NCBI GenBank assembly: GCA_964372855.1
Contig: CAYJRY010000024.1
Coordinates: 1 to 18,317, forward strand
Source of the DNA: JACOXT01 sp964372855
GTDB taxonomy: Bacteria; Patescibacteriota; Microgenomatia; Levybacterales; UBA12049
Length of the DNA stretch: 18,317 nt
Direction of reading: 5' to 3'
Below, in pieces: positions 5,855-13,646 of the stretch. Under the pieces are notes generated by a model, which had not been told where the DNA came from, did no database searches, and was given only the letters and a program-made list of their open reading frames with translations. Positions within the stretch are counted from its first letter, which is position 1; each line of letters begins with the position of its first letter. The position numbers and the translations under genes were made by a program.

Positions 5855-6961
5855 ATGACAAAATTTTTCAAGATTCTCATTATATCTCATGTTGTGATTC
5901 TAATTGCTATGACTGGAATTTATATTGCCTTAAAACATAAAAGCCAAACAACATTCACATCTGTACCGCATATACAAAAGATTTTCCCTTCTCCCACACC
6001 TAAACCTGTTCTTCAAGCTCCTCCTTCAAGCAAAATCTTGGAAAATAATTATCATATTTTTCAAACGTTTAACAACTGTGGTCCGGCTGCTTTATCAATG
6101 GCGTTTTCTTACTATGGTATTACTAAATCCCAGCTAGAACTGGGAAATGAATTAAGACCCTTTCAAGTTCCAAATGGCGACAATGATGACAAATCAGTGA
6201 CACTTGAAGAAATGGCAGAAAAATCAAAAGAATACGGCTTTATTCCATACCATAGACCAAATGGAGATATTGAACTAATCAAACATTTTATAACTTATGA
6301 CATTCCAATTATCGCTCGTACTTGGACAAAAGTAGAAGAAGATATCGGGCACTATCGCATTATAAAAGGCTATGATGAAACTTCAAAGCAAATAATTCAG
6401 GACGATTCACTTCAAGGAAAAAATCTGAGGTATTCTTATGATGAATTTAATGCTCTCTGGAGGAAGTTTAACTTTGAATATTTAGTACTTGTGCCAAAAG
6501 ACAAAATCGAAACAGCCAAGGCAATTTTGGAAGATGATGTTGATGAAGAAACTGCATGGAAAAAAGCTGTCCTAAGCTCTGAAAGTGAGCTCAAAAAAAA
6601 TCCTAATGATATTTACTCTAGATTCAATCTTTCAGTGGCTCTGTATAACATCGAAGAATTCCAAAAATCTGTTGAGGAGTTTGAAAAAGTTGAAAATTCA
6701 CTCCCTTTCCGAACTCTTTGGTATCAAATCGAACCAATTCTTTCCTATTATGAATTAGGCAATTATGATCGAGTCTTTGAAATAACAAATCGTATATTAA
6801 ATAATCACAACCGCGCGTTCTCAGAACTTTACATCTTAAGAGGGAAAATTTATCAAAAACAAGTCAATTTAGAAGCCGCCCGCTTGGAATTCCAAAAAGC
6901 TGTTTTTTATAACTCCAATTTCAAATCCGCCCAAGAAGTACAAGACTTATTATCTAACTAA
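5855..6961 (+). CDS. Membrane-anchored C39-like cysteine peptidase with C-terminal TPRs
   Basis: A 368-residue protein. Residues about 7-26 are a membrane anchor, followed by a proline-rich linker (45-58). The C39_2-like papain-fold domain spans about 65-213, with the catalytic cysteine C75 in FNNCGPAALSMA, histidine H166 in DIGHYRIIKGYD and aspartate D183 in IQDDS. The remaining 150 residues (about 225-365) look like TPR helices, for example NPNDIYSRFNLSVALYNIEE and AARLEFQKAVFYNSNFKSA. C39 peptidases can cleave double-glycine leaders, but there is no ABC transporter here, so this is probably a stand-alone extracytoplasmic protease or peptide-binding protein. Its end overlaps the convergent MFS-like gene by 12 bp. 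Domain calls are fairly sure; the substrate is unknown. Confidence 0.85.
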   Translation: MTKFFKILIISHVVILIAMTGIYIALKHKSQTTFTSVPHIQKIFPSPTPKPVLQAPPSSKILENNYHIFQTFNNCGPAALSMAFSYYGITKSQLELGNELRPFQVPNGDNDDKSVTLEEMAEKSKEYGFIPYHRPNGDIELIKHFITYDIPIIARTWTKVEEDIGHYRIIKGYDETSKQIIQDDSLQGKNLRYSYDEFNALWRKFNFEYLVLVPKDKIETAKAILEDDVDEETAWKKAVLSSESELKKNPNDIYSRFNLSVALYNIEEFQKSVEEFEKVENSLPFRTLWYQIEPILSYYELGNYDRVFEITNRILNNHNRAFSELYILRGKIYQKQVNLEAARLEFQKAVFYNSNFKSAQEVQDLLSN

Positions 6962-7579
6962 TTTCTCTTTCTCCCTTAATTGTTTTGAATACAATAGATA
7001 AGGAATTATGGATATTGAATTTACTATTGCTGAGAGGATAAATAGAACTCGAAATCCATATTGTCCTGCGATAAATCCACCTAATGCCGCAGCCAAAGCA
7101 ATTGACATAAAAGCCGAAGCATCAGCAATTCCCCATTCCACACTTGCCTTATCTTTATCCAAATGTGTTGAAAAAAGAGTATTTTTTGCAGGAGACAAAA
7201 CTCCAAATCCTACTCCCGCGACAGCATAGAAGAAAAAAAACATAGGAATTGTATTTGTATTAATAAATCCAATATAGCTAACACTTATAAGCATAATTCC
7301 AAAAATCGCCATCCTTAGCATTTGAATATCGGGTCGTTTTGACAAATATTTTCCAATAATAAGCTCAAAAATAACTCTAAATACCAAATGGATACTATAT
7401 CCAGAAGCAGCAAGTTCTATTTTTCCGCCAATAATATTATTAAGAGCAAATATTGCAAAAATGGGAATTATAAAGTTCCACGCCGACCATAAAAAACACT
7501 CAGAGATAATAAATGCTTTGACAAGTGGATTTATATGAAAATGAGATGGTCTTCTCCCAATAAAAAATTCCCTAAGCAT
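6950..7579 (-). CDS. Six-helix MFS-like membrane protein (half-transporter)
   Basis: A 209-residue, strongly hydrophobic protein with about six predicted transmembrane helices. Between helices 2 and 3, GKYLSKRPDIQMLRMAIFG resembles the Major Facilitator loop motif (G-x3-D/K-R-x-G-R). Full MFS transporters have 12 helices and about 400 residues, so this corresponds to one six-helix half. It is not obviously broken: it has a clean start, a stop and a charged C-terminal tail. It may dimerise or be a reduced CPR transporter; the substrate cannot be predicted. Its start is divergent from the sugar dehydrogenase gene with only 28 bp between the two ATGs, and its end overlaps the C39-TPR gene. Confidence 0.75.
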   Translation of the reverse strand: MLREFFIGRRPSHFHINPLVKAFIISECFLWSAWNFIIPIFAIFALNNIIGGKIELAASGYSIHLVFRVIFELIIGKYLSKRPDIQMLRMAIFGIMLISVSYIGFINTNTIPMFFFFYAVAGVGFGVLSPAKNTLFSTHLDKDKASVEWGIADASAFMSIALAAALGGFIAGQYGFRVLFILSAIVNSISIIPYLLYSKQLREKEKLVR

Positions 7580-7589
7580 ATATTAATAG

Positions 7590-7597
7590 TGTATAAT
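7590..7597. promoter_or_regulatory. Overlapping divergent -10 elements
   Basis: On the plus strand TATAAT (7592-7597) lies 10 nt before the sugar dehydrogenase ATG. On the minus strand TATACA (7595-7590) lies 10 nt before the MFS-like ATG. The two -10 boxes share four base pairs, so RNA polymerase could probably open only one at a time. Leaders would be only about 3-5 nt, and neither gene has a Shine-Dalgarno. Confidence 0.45.
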
Positions 7598-7607
7598 AAA
7601 ATAAGAA

Positions 7608-8774
7608 ATGTCAATAAGAAACAAGACACTAACTATAATTGGGGTTTTGGTGATATTTGGTCTAGTTTATATAACCTTTTTCCAAAAAAGCCCATCTATT
7701 CCATTTGGTACAAATGATAATTCCCAAACTGTCACTGAAACAAGACAGCCAAATGATTCTATAAATTCATCTGCTGAAAGAATATCCACAATAGCTACAA
7801 ATCTAGAAGTGCCGTGGGCTTTGGTATTTTTGCCTAATGACTCATTGCTAGTAACAGAACGTCCTGGTAATGTAAGGCTTGTTTTTAAAGATAATCTAAA
7901 TGCAGAACCTATTGTCGTTACCCAAATATTTGATGTAAAACAAATCGGCGAAGGAGGGCTTCATGGTATCGAAATTCATCCTGATTTTGAAAGTAATAAT
8001 TATGTTTACTTGTATCACACTTATGGAAATAATGGTAGTCAAACTCTCAATCAAGTAGTAAGATATAAATTTGAAAATAATGCCTTCTCTGACAAAACTG
8101 TAATTTTAGATAATATTCCAGGCGCGCCAAATCATGATGGAGGAAGAATAAAATTTGGACCTGATGGTTTTTTATATATCACAACAGGCGATGCGCAAAG
8201 TCCAAATCTTTCCCAAAATATCAATTCATTAGCTGGAAAAATCTTGCGAATAACACCAGATGGAAAACCCGCACCTGGAAATCCCTTTAATAATCATGTC
8301 TACTCATATGGACACAGAAATGGTCAAGGACTTACGTGGGATTCAAACGGCAAATTATGGGCGACAGAACATGGAAGATCAGGTATTGCCTCAGGATTCG
8401 ATGAGATAAACCTAATTGAAATTAGAAAAAATTATGGTTGGCCGGAAATTCAAGGGGATGAGACACGCTTGAACATGGTTACGCCAAAAAAACATTCAGG
8501 ACCAAATACAACTTGGGCTCCATCAGGCGCAGCCTTCTACAAAAATTCAATATTTTTCGCTGGATTAAGAGGAGTAACGCTTTATGAAGCGGTTATTGAA
8601 AATGATGAAGTAGTAGAAATTAAAGAACATTTCAAAGGAGAACTCGGAAGGCTTAGGGAAGTTGTTTTAGGCCCAGACAACATGCTTTATATTACGACAT
8701 CAAATCGCGACGGAAGGGGCAATCCAAAAACAGACGATGACAAAATAATCCGAGTTAACCCCGAGAAACTCTAA
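7608..8774 (+). CDS. PQQ-dependent aldose sugar dehydrogenase-like protein, anchored
   Basis: A 388-residue member of the glucose/sorbosone dehydrogenase (GSDH, YliI-like) beta-propeller family. After an N-terminal membrane anchor (about 8-25) and an S/T/N-rich linker, the domain runs from about 58 to the end. Landmarks are LEVPWALVFLP, GEGGLHGIEIHPDF with the probable catalytic H119, NHDGGRIKFGPDGFLYITTGD, GKILRITPDGKPAPGNPF, YGHRNGQGL and NYGWPEIQG. Known members oxidise aldose sugars with PQQ and calcium outside the cytoplasmic membrane. No PQQ synthesis gene is in the window, so cofactor would have to be imported or the protein has another role. The next gene starts 4 nt after its stop, implying an operon. 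Confidence 0.9.
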   Translation: MSIRNKTLTIIGVLVIFGLVYITFFQKSPSIPFGTNDNSQTVTETRQPNDSINSSAERISTIATNLEVPWALVFLPNDSLLVTERPGNVRLVFKDNLNAEPIVVTQIFDVKQIGEGGLHGIEIHPDFESNNYVYLYHTYGNNGSQTLNQVVRYKFENNAFSDKTVILDNIPGAPNHDGGRIKFGPDGFLYITTGDAQSPNLSQNINSLAGKILRITPDGKPAPGNPFNNHVYSYGHRNGQGLTWDSNGKLWATEHGRSGIASGFDEINLIEIRKNYGWPEIQGDETRLNMVTPKKHSGPNTTWAPSGAAFYKNSIFFAGLRGVTLYEAVIENDEVVEIKEHFKGELGRLREVVLGPDNMLYITTSNRDGRGNPKTDDDKIIRVNPEKL

Positions 8775-8778
8775 ATCA

Positions 8779-9306
8779 ATGAAAAGAACATATATCTTTA
8801 TAACAATTGGTTTTTTAATAGCAGGTATTTTATTGTTGATCAAATTACCTTCACTAAACCAACAATCTAATCAAGCGCAAGTTTCAGTTTCCAAATCTCC
8901 CTCTCCATCAACAGATACTCCAAAAAATGTGGACTATAAAGCAAGATTTGTGATTTATACAAATGGAATAAAGCGTGTATTTACAAATCCTATGTATCAC
9001 AACCTTTCCTCAGATGTATATATCGAAGCCTCCGATCCCTCAATTGTTCATGTTAAAAAAAAGAACATAACTTGGATTGATTTTTTCCTGACTCTCCCTA
9101 TGAAGCTTGACAAAGATTGCATTATAACTGGGACTAAAGAAACTTTTTGCACTACACCTAATTCAACACTAAAATTTTATTTAAATGGAGTAAAAACAGA
9201 TGATTTGTTGTTTGAAGAAATTAAAGACAACGATCTTGTATTAATAAGCTATGGTTCTGAAAACGAGTCCCAAATAAATTCCCAACTTAACTCCCTTGTT
9301 AAATAA
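8779..9306 (+). CDS. Small membrane-anchored protein, function unknown
   Basis: A 175-residue protein with an N-terminal anchor (about 5-22), an S/P/T-rich linker to about 50 and a compact extracytoplasmic domain with predicted strands, including FVIYTNGIKRVFTNPMYHNL and ITWIDFFLTLP. C113 and C122 (DKDCIITGTKETFC) could form a disulfide. I do not recognise the family. Its position 4 nt after the sugar dehydrogenase gene suggests joint expression and perhaps a shared role at the cell surface. Confidence 0.7.
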   Translation: MKRTYIFITIGFLIAGILLLIKLPSLNQQSNQAQVSVSKSPSPSTDTPKNVDYKARFVIYTNGIKRVFTNPMYHNLSSDVYIEASDPSIVHVKKKNITWIDFFLTLPMKLDKDCIITGTKETFCTTPNSTLKFYLNGVKTDDLLFEEIKDNDLVLISYGSENESQINSQLNSLVK

Positions 9307-9338
9307 TCTACATTACAGAAACTACAATATTTTTAGTC

Positions 9339-9344
9339 TATAAT
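9339..9344 (+). promoter_or_regulatory. Consensus -10 of the penicillin-binding protein gene, leaderless layout
   Basis: A perfect TATAAT ends exactly 6 nt before the ATG at 9351, so transcription would begin on the start codon. There is no TG extension, no convincing -35 and no Shine-Dalgarno in the 44-bp gap after the previous gene. Confidence 0.5.
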
Positions 9345-9350
9345 TATATT

Positions 9351-11513
9351 ATGTATGCTTTGATCGCTAAAGAAATTCTATTTGAACTTCATGAAACTTT
9401 TAAAAAACCATTGATTTTAATGGGCGGTCTAGTTGTTATATTAATTCTACTTTCACCTCTTTTTATATATATATTTTTTGCTAAGGATCTAGCTTCAAAA
9501 GAATCAATTATAAACTCCAACAACAGAGGCGTAATACTCCTAGACAGAAATGAAGTCCCGTATTTTAATTTTTATGAAGCAAAACAAAAAAAAGTAGTCT
9601 CACTTTCTGAAATCCCAGATGTCATGGAAAAAGCAGTTATCGCAACTGAGGATAAAGACTTTTATAAACACAAAGGATTCTCAATAAGAGCAATCTTTAG
9701 AGCGATGTTTGACAATATTTTGGGACGGGATTTCAAATACGGTGCCTCAACTATAACTCAACAATTAGTAAAAAATACCCTTTTGACACCAAAAAAAAGC
9801 GTATTTAGAAAATATCAGGAGATTGTTTTGGCTTTTGAAATTGAAAGACTATATAACAAACAAGAAATACTAGAAATGTATTTGAATTCTATTTATTTTG
9901 GCGAAGGCGCAACAGGAGTTGGAACGGGTGCAATGGCATATTTTGGCAAAGATGTTTCACAGCTTACACTTGCGCAGGCTTCGCTTCTCGCGGCAATTTT
10001 ACCAGCACCATCACGACTATCACCAATAAATGGCGATAAGGAAACGGCATTTAGGCTCCAAGAAAATGTATTAAAAAAAATGCAAAATCAAGGTTTTATA
10101 AGTAAAGAGGAATTAAATTTAGCTTTGAAGGAAAAAATAGTGTTTTCGCCGCAGAAAGAAATTATAAATGCAAAAGCACCTCATTTTGCATTAATGGTAA
10201 AAGAAGAATTCCTAAGTAAATACTCACAGGATGAACTTGAAACTTCTGGATTTAAAGTCAAAACTACACTTGACTTATCTTTTCAGGATTTTGCCGAACA
10301 AACAGTTGCAACACAAGTCCAAAGACTTTCTCCAAACAGAGTAACTAATGGCGCGCTTATTGCTCTGGATGCAAAAACATCTGAAATTTTAGCTCTTGTT
10401 GGAAGCAAAGATTGGTTCAATGAGAAATATGGTAAAGTAAACGTAGTTATCTCAGATAGACAAGTTGGATCAGCTTTCAAACCAGTTATTTATGCAAAAG
10501 CATTTGAGGATAGAATTATTACACCAGCCACAATCTTAAAAGATGAGCCTAGAACATTTCAAGGTAATTATAAACCTAAAAATTATGATGGAAAATTCCG
10601 AGGAGATATGCTTCCCCGACGCGCGCTTGCTAATTCAATAAATATTCCAGCAATTGAAGTTATGGAAAAAGTTGGTGTTATAAACGCACTGAATTTTGCC
10701 AAAACTCTGGGAATAAATTCTTTCACCGATCCTTCAAATTATGGCCTATCACTTATTTTAGGAGCTGGTGAGGTGAAGCTTTTGGAATTAACAAATGCGT
10801 ACGCAGTATTTGCAAATGGCGGGCTCCTTAACAAGCCTACGACAATTTTGGAAATAAGAAATAAAATTGAAGAACCAATTTATACTTATAATCCTTCTTC
10901 CCAAAAAGTACTGAGTGAAGAAGTAGCATTTATAATTTCATCAATTCTTTCTGATGACAAGACAAGACGAGAAGTTTTTGGTAACTCTTTGACAATCTCA
11001 CATCCCGCTGCTGTAAAAACTGGAACGACAGAAGATTATAAAGATTCTCTAACAATAGGATATACTCCTTCTTTTGTTGTAGGAGTTTGGGTGGGAAATA
11101 ATGACGCAACACCCATGGATAGAGTAGCAGGATCTTTAGGTGCAGCGCCAATCTGGAGGCAAGTTATGACAAAGTTTCTTGTGAATAAACCAATTGAAAA
11201 ATTTATTCCTCCATTTGGGATTGAAGAAGTCTCGATTTGCAAAAATAATGGTCTCCTAGCAAAAGTCGCGACAGGTTCTGCTTATATCGAATATTTCATT
11301 CAAGGAACTGCCCCTTCAAAGACGTGTACTGAAATTGAACCCACAATTACTCCAGAAGCCAACCACCCAACTCCGCAAATTTCCGAAACACCAACTTCTC
11401 CCCCTTCGGAAACATCTACTCCCTCTCAAACTCCGACTTCGATACCCTCAAATGGAGATGAAGCAACAGCTGAGGAATCATCAACTATTATCATTACCCT
11501 CCCAGTCCCCTAA
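9351..11513 (+). CDS. Class A penicillin-binding protein (bifunctional PBP1A-type)
   Basis: A 720-residue bifunctional peptidoglycan synthase. A short cytoplasmic start is followed by one transmembrane helix (about 21-43). The glycosyltransferase-51 domain (about 75-250) has catalytic E100 in ATEDKDFYKHKG, then GASTITQQLVKN (131-142) and EMYLNSIYFGEGATG. The transpeptidase domain has S374 and K377 in GSAFKP, the SIN motif (429-431) and KTGTT (556-560). The last 60 residues are a P/T/S-rich low-complexity tail. It polymerises lipid II and cross-links stem peptides on the outer face of the membrane. Together with the L,D-transpeptidase it shows the cell makes a cross-linked wall. Its stop is 3 bp from the stop of convergent cysS, leaving no room for a terminator. 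Confidence 0.96.
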   Translation: MYALIAKEILFELHETFKKPLILMGGLVVILILLSPLFIYIFFAKDLASKESIINSNNRGVILLDRNEVPYFNFYEAKQKKVVSLSEIPDVMEKAVIATEDKDFYKHKGFSIRAIFRAMFDNILGRDFKYGASTITQQLVKNTLLTPKKSVFRKYQEIVLAFEIERLYNKQEILEMYLNSIYFGEGATGVGTGAMAYFGKDVSQLTLAQASLLAAILPAPSRLSPINGDKETAFRLQENVLKKMQNQGFISKEELNLALKEKIVFSPQKEIINAKAPHFALMVKEEFLSKYSQDELETSGFKVKTTLDLSFQDFAEQTVATQVQRLSPNRVTNGALIALDAKTSEILALVGSKDWFNEKYGKVNVVISDRQVGSAFKPVIYAKAFEDRIITPATILKDEPRTFQGNYKPKNYDGKFRGDMLPRRALANSINIPAIEVMEKVGVINALNFAKTLGINSFTDPSNYGLSLILGAGEVKLLELTNAYAVFANGGLLNKPTTILEIRNKIEEPIYTYNPSSQKVLSEEVAFIISSILSDDKTRREVFGNSLTISHPAAVKTGTTEDYKDSLTIGYTPSFVVGVWVGNNDATPMDRVAGSLGAAPIWRQVMTKFLVNKPIEKFIPPFGIEEVSICKNNGLLAKVATGSAYIEYFIQGTAPSKTCTEIEPTITPEANHPTPQISETPTSPPSETSTPSQTPTSIPSNGDEATAEESSTIIITLPVP

Positions 11514-11516
11514 TCT

Positions 11517-12917
11517 TTAAATTCTCTCAACTTCAACTCCTTTTTTCGTATCTCTAATAAGGTATCCTAATTTTTTAATCCTATTTCTCAAATGGTCTGC
11601 TTTTGTGAAGCTTTTTTTGCGCCTATATTCTTCTCTTTCCTCGATAAGTTTTTTAATCTCAGGTGGAACTACTACTTTTATGCGCTTTGATTTCTCTTTT
11701 GCATGCGAAAGATTCAATCCCAAAACTTCATCCATCCTAAAAACAGTTTCTGCTTTTGCGCTATTTGGATAATCCGATCTAACAACTTCCCAAAGAATAG
11801 ATAGCGCTTTTGGCATATTTAAATCATCATTTATAGCTTGCAAAAATCTTTCTTCATATTCGCTACATCCAATTTTGGGCTTACCATATCTTGCTACTTC
11901 TTCAAGTAAACGCTTGTATGCAATCTGCGCTGCCTCTAGCGCGCCAAATGTAAAATTCATTTCTTGTCTATAATGAGTCTGCAAATATAAATATCTTAGC
12001 GCTAAAGGATCAAATCCTTTTTGTACAACTTCCTGTACAGTATAAATATTGCCAATACTTTTACTCATCTTACTTCCCTCAAAATGCAAAAAATTATGAT
12101 GCACCCAAAATTTAACAAATTGTTTACCAGTTGCTGCCTCAGCTTGAGCTATCTCATTTGTATGATGAATTGGAATATGATCAATTCCGCCTGTGTGTAT
12201 ATCGAAAGTCTCAGCATTAAGTCCTTTAATGGCCATAGTCGAACACTCAATATGCCAGCCAGGAAACCCAACTCCCCAAGGACTCTCCCACTCCATTTGC
12301 CTTTTAGGCAATCCTGAACTTGTCGAAGGACTAAATTTCCACAGCGCAAAATCAGTTGGATGTTTTTTCCCTACAACTGATTCAACTCTTGCTCCAGCTT
12401 TTAAATCCTCTGTTTTCTGACGGGAAAGTTTGTTGTAATTTGGAAATTTTGATGTATCAAAATAAATTCCGTCTTCTATTTTGTAGGTAAATTCTTTTTT
12501 CTCAAGCTCTTTAATAAAAACTATTTGTTCTTTTATGTAATCTGTTGCGTGCATTACTTTATTGGGACGGCGAATATTTAGAAGATCAATTGATTCAAAA
12601 AACTGCTTTTCAAATTTTTTAGCAATATCCCAGACACTAAGTCCAAATTTGCGAGCACCTTTCTCCATCTTATCCTCACCAGTGTCAGCATCAGATACCA
12701 AATGTCCAACGTCTGTAATATTCATAACATGTCGGACTTTGTAATTGTTATATCCCAAAACTCGGATCAAGAAATCATCTCCAACATATCGGCGCATGTG
12801 CCCAATATGTTGATAGTCATAAACTGTCGGCCCACATGAATACATTTTTACAATCGGAGGATTTAGCGGTTTAAATTCTTCAACTTTGCGAGTAAGAGTA
12901 TTATAAAATTTCAACAT
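11517..12917 (-). CDS. cysS: Cysteinyl-tRNA synthetase
   Basis: A 466-residue class I aminoacyl-tRNA synthetase that charges tRNA-Cys. Signatures are the zinc ligand C28 in MYSCGPTVYD, HIGH (37-40), the second zinc cysteine C225 in GWHIECS, HHTNEIAQ (251-258) with further zinc ligands, and KMSKS (283-287). Residues about 196-203 (SPSTSSGL) are an insertion: from the conserved LWK to ESPWG the segment is about 7 residues longer than in the Escherichia coli enzyme, matching the 21-nt repeat at 12312-12332. The catalytic core is otherwise intact. It starts 1 nt after the stop of the upstream charged-protein gene, and AGAGGAG inside that gene gives a Shine-Dalgarno. It ends the operon that begins with the TrpR-like gene. 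Confidence 0.97.
   Translation of the reverse strand: MLKFYNTLTRKVEEFKPLNPPIVKMYSCGPTVYDYQHIGHMRRYVGDDFLIRVLGYNNYKVRHVMNITDVGHLVSDADTGEDKMEKGARKFGLSVWDIAKKFEKQFFESIDLLNIRRPNKVMHATDYIKEQIVFIKELEKKEFTYKIEDGIYFDTSKFPNYNKLSRQKTEDLKAGARVESVVGKKHPTDFALWKFSPSTSSGLPKRQMEWESPWGVGFPGWHIECSTMAIKGLNAETFDIHTGGIDHIPIHHTNEIAQAEAATGKQFVKFWVHHNFLHFEGSKMSKSIGNIYTVQEVVQKGFDPLALRYLYLQTHYRQEMNFTFGALEAAQIAYKRLLEEVARYGKPKIGCSEYEERFLQAINDDLNMPKALSILWEVVRSDYPNSAKAETVFRMDEVLGLNLSHAKEKSKRIKVVVPPEIKKLIEEREEYRRKKSFTKADHLRNRIKKLGYLIRDTKKGVEVERI
12312..12332. repeat. 21-nt element inserted in frame in cysS
   Basis: The coding strand carries GTCCTTCGACAAGTTCAGG with flanks, 21 nt in all, encoding about SPSTSSG. The core CTTCGACAAG-TTCAGG closely resembles the short dispersed repeat CTTCGACAAGCTCAGG that I know from many bacterial genomes, including CPR assemblies. 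Its 21-nt length equals the 7-residue excess in CysS. The copy number in this genome cannot be tested from one window. Confidence 0.6.
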
Positions 12918-12918
12918 A

Positions 12919-13509
12919 TTACCCTGCGACTCCTCTAAACATTTCTGCTTTGTTGCGTTCTCTGACTACTGCAAGTGGTGGCGGTTTTTTAGCTTCTTTT
13001 TCTTGAAGCTCTGCCAATTCTTGTTTTTTCTCTTTCTCAACTTTTTCAGCCGGACGCTCTTCTTCTTGTTTTTTGGGAGGATTAAAAGTAGGATCATAAT
13101 AAGTTTGTTTATGCTGTTGCAATAATTGATTACGAACTGCAATAAGCTTTTTCTGCTCTTCAGGAGTTTTATCAGCAATTTGTTTTTCAAATTCAGAAGT
13201 CCCCTTGTCTTTCGCAACTGCTTCATATTTATTTGCGTTAAGGTTATTAATACTTTTCTCTGAAGAATCAGAAGAACCATATAGATGTTTTAAATACTCT
13301 TTTCTTTCCTCATCTGATTTGAAGTATTGATCATTTTTATTTTTCTCTGATGGTTTCTCCTCTTTTTTCTCACCAATTATTTGTTTCCCTGCTTCTTTTA
13401 CAACCTCTTCAGATATTTTTGCAACCTCTAGTCCAACTTTTTTTGCTGCTTGACCGACTGCTTGTCCTATCTGCCCAACCGCTGCCCCCATTAAATTATT
13501 ATCATTCAT
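12919..13509 (-). CDS. Charged coiled-coil protein, possibly DUF5660-like
   Basis: A 196-residue, highly charged protein. Residues 1-40 are an amphipathic alanine/valine/glycine-rich helix (GAAVGQIGQAVGQAAKKVG). The middle is K/E-rich and partly disordered, followed by likely coiled coil (TPEEQKKLIAVRNQLLQQHK) and more E/K repeats. It ends RERNKAEMFRGVAG, an ending I associate with a CPR-restricted family of unknown function, perhaps DUF5660; that name is from memory and uncertain. There is no membrane segment. It lies between the TrpR-like gene and cysS, 1 nt from cysS, so the three probably share a transcript. A candidate operator lies about 80 bp upstream of its start. Confidence 0.72.
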   Translation of the reverse strand: MNDNNLMGAAVGQIGQAVGQAAKKVGLEVAKISEEVVKEAGKQIIGEKKEEKPSEKNKNDQYFKSDEERKEYLKHLYGSSDSSEKSINNLNANKYEAVAKDKGTSEFEKQIADKTPEEQKKLIAVRNQLLQQHKQTYYDPTFNPPKKQEEERPAEKVEKEKKQELAELQEKEAKKPPPLAVVRERNKAEMFRGVAG

Positions 13510-13589
13510 ACCTTAAGAAAACTTTTTTATTTCTAATTTTATTTTATTTGATTTTACCTCAATCCCCCAAACAACTCTATATTCACAAT

Positions 13590-13613
13590 ACTTAAATAAT
13601 ATATTATTTAAGT
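13590..13613. promoter_or_regulatory. 24-bp perfect palindrome, candidate TrpR/YerC-like operator 2
   Basis: The half-site ACTTAAATAATA is followed directly by its reverse complement. It differs from the half-site of the palindrome at 14072-14097 at one of 12 positions, and in total length by 2 bp. It lies between the stop of the TrpR-like gene and the start of the charged-protein gene. A stem without G/C or T-run is unlikely to be a terminator, so an operator for an internal promoter serving the last two genes is proposed. Confidence 0.55.
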
Positions 13614-13646
13614 TAAATACATTAAAAAGCTTTTCTGCGTACTCTC

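Noticed and set aside
11514..11516. Bidirectional terminator between the penicillin-binding protein gene and cysS
   Set aside because: Only 3 bp separate the two stop codons, and I saw no hairpin with a T-run at either gene end.
13350..13595. An 81-residue plus-strand open frame
   Set aside because: It mostly overlaps the minus-strand charged-protein gene, has low-complexity leucine-rich translation and no promoter or ribosome site.
13590..13613. Terminator of the TrpR-like gene
   Set aside because: The stem has almost no G/C pairs and no T-run, and it matches the palindrome upstream of the same gene, so a protein site is more likely.
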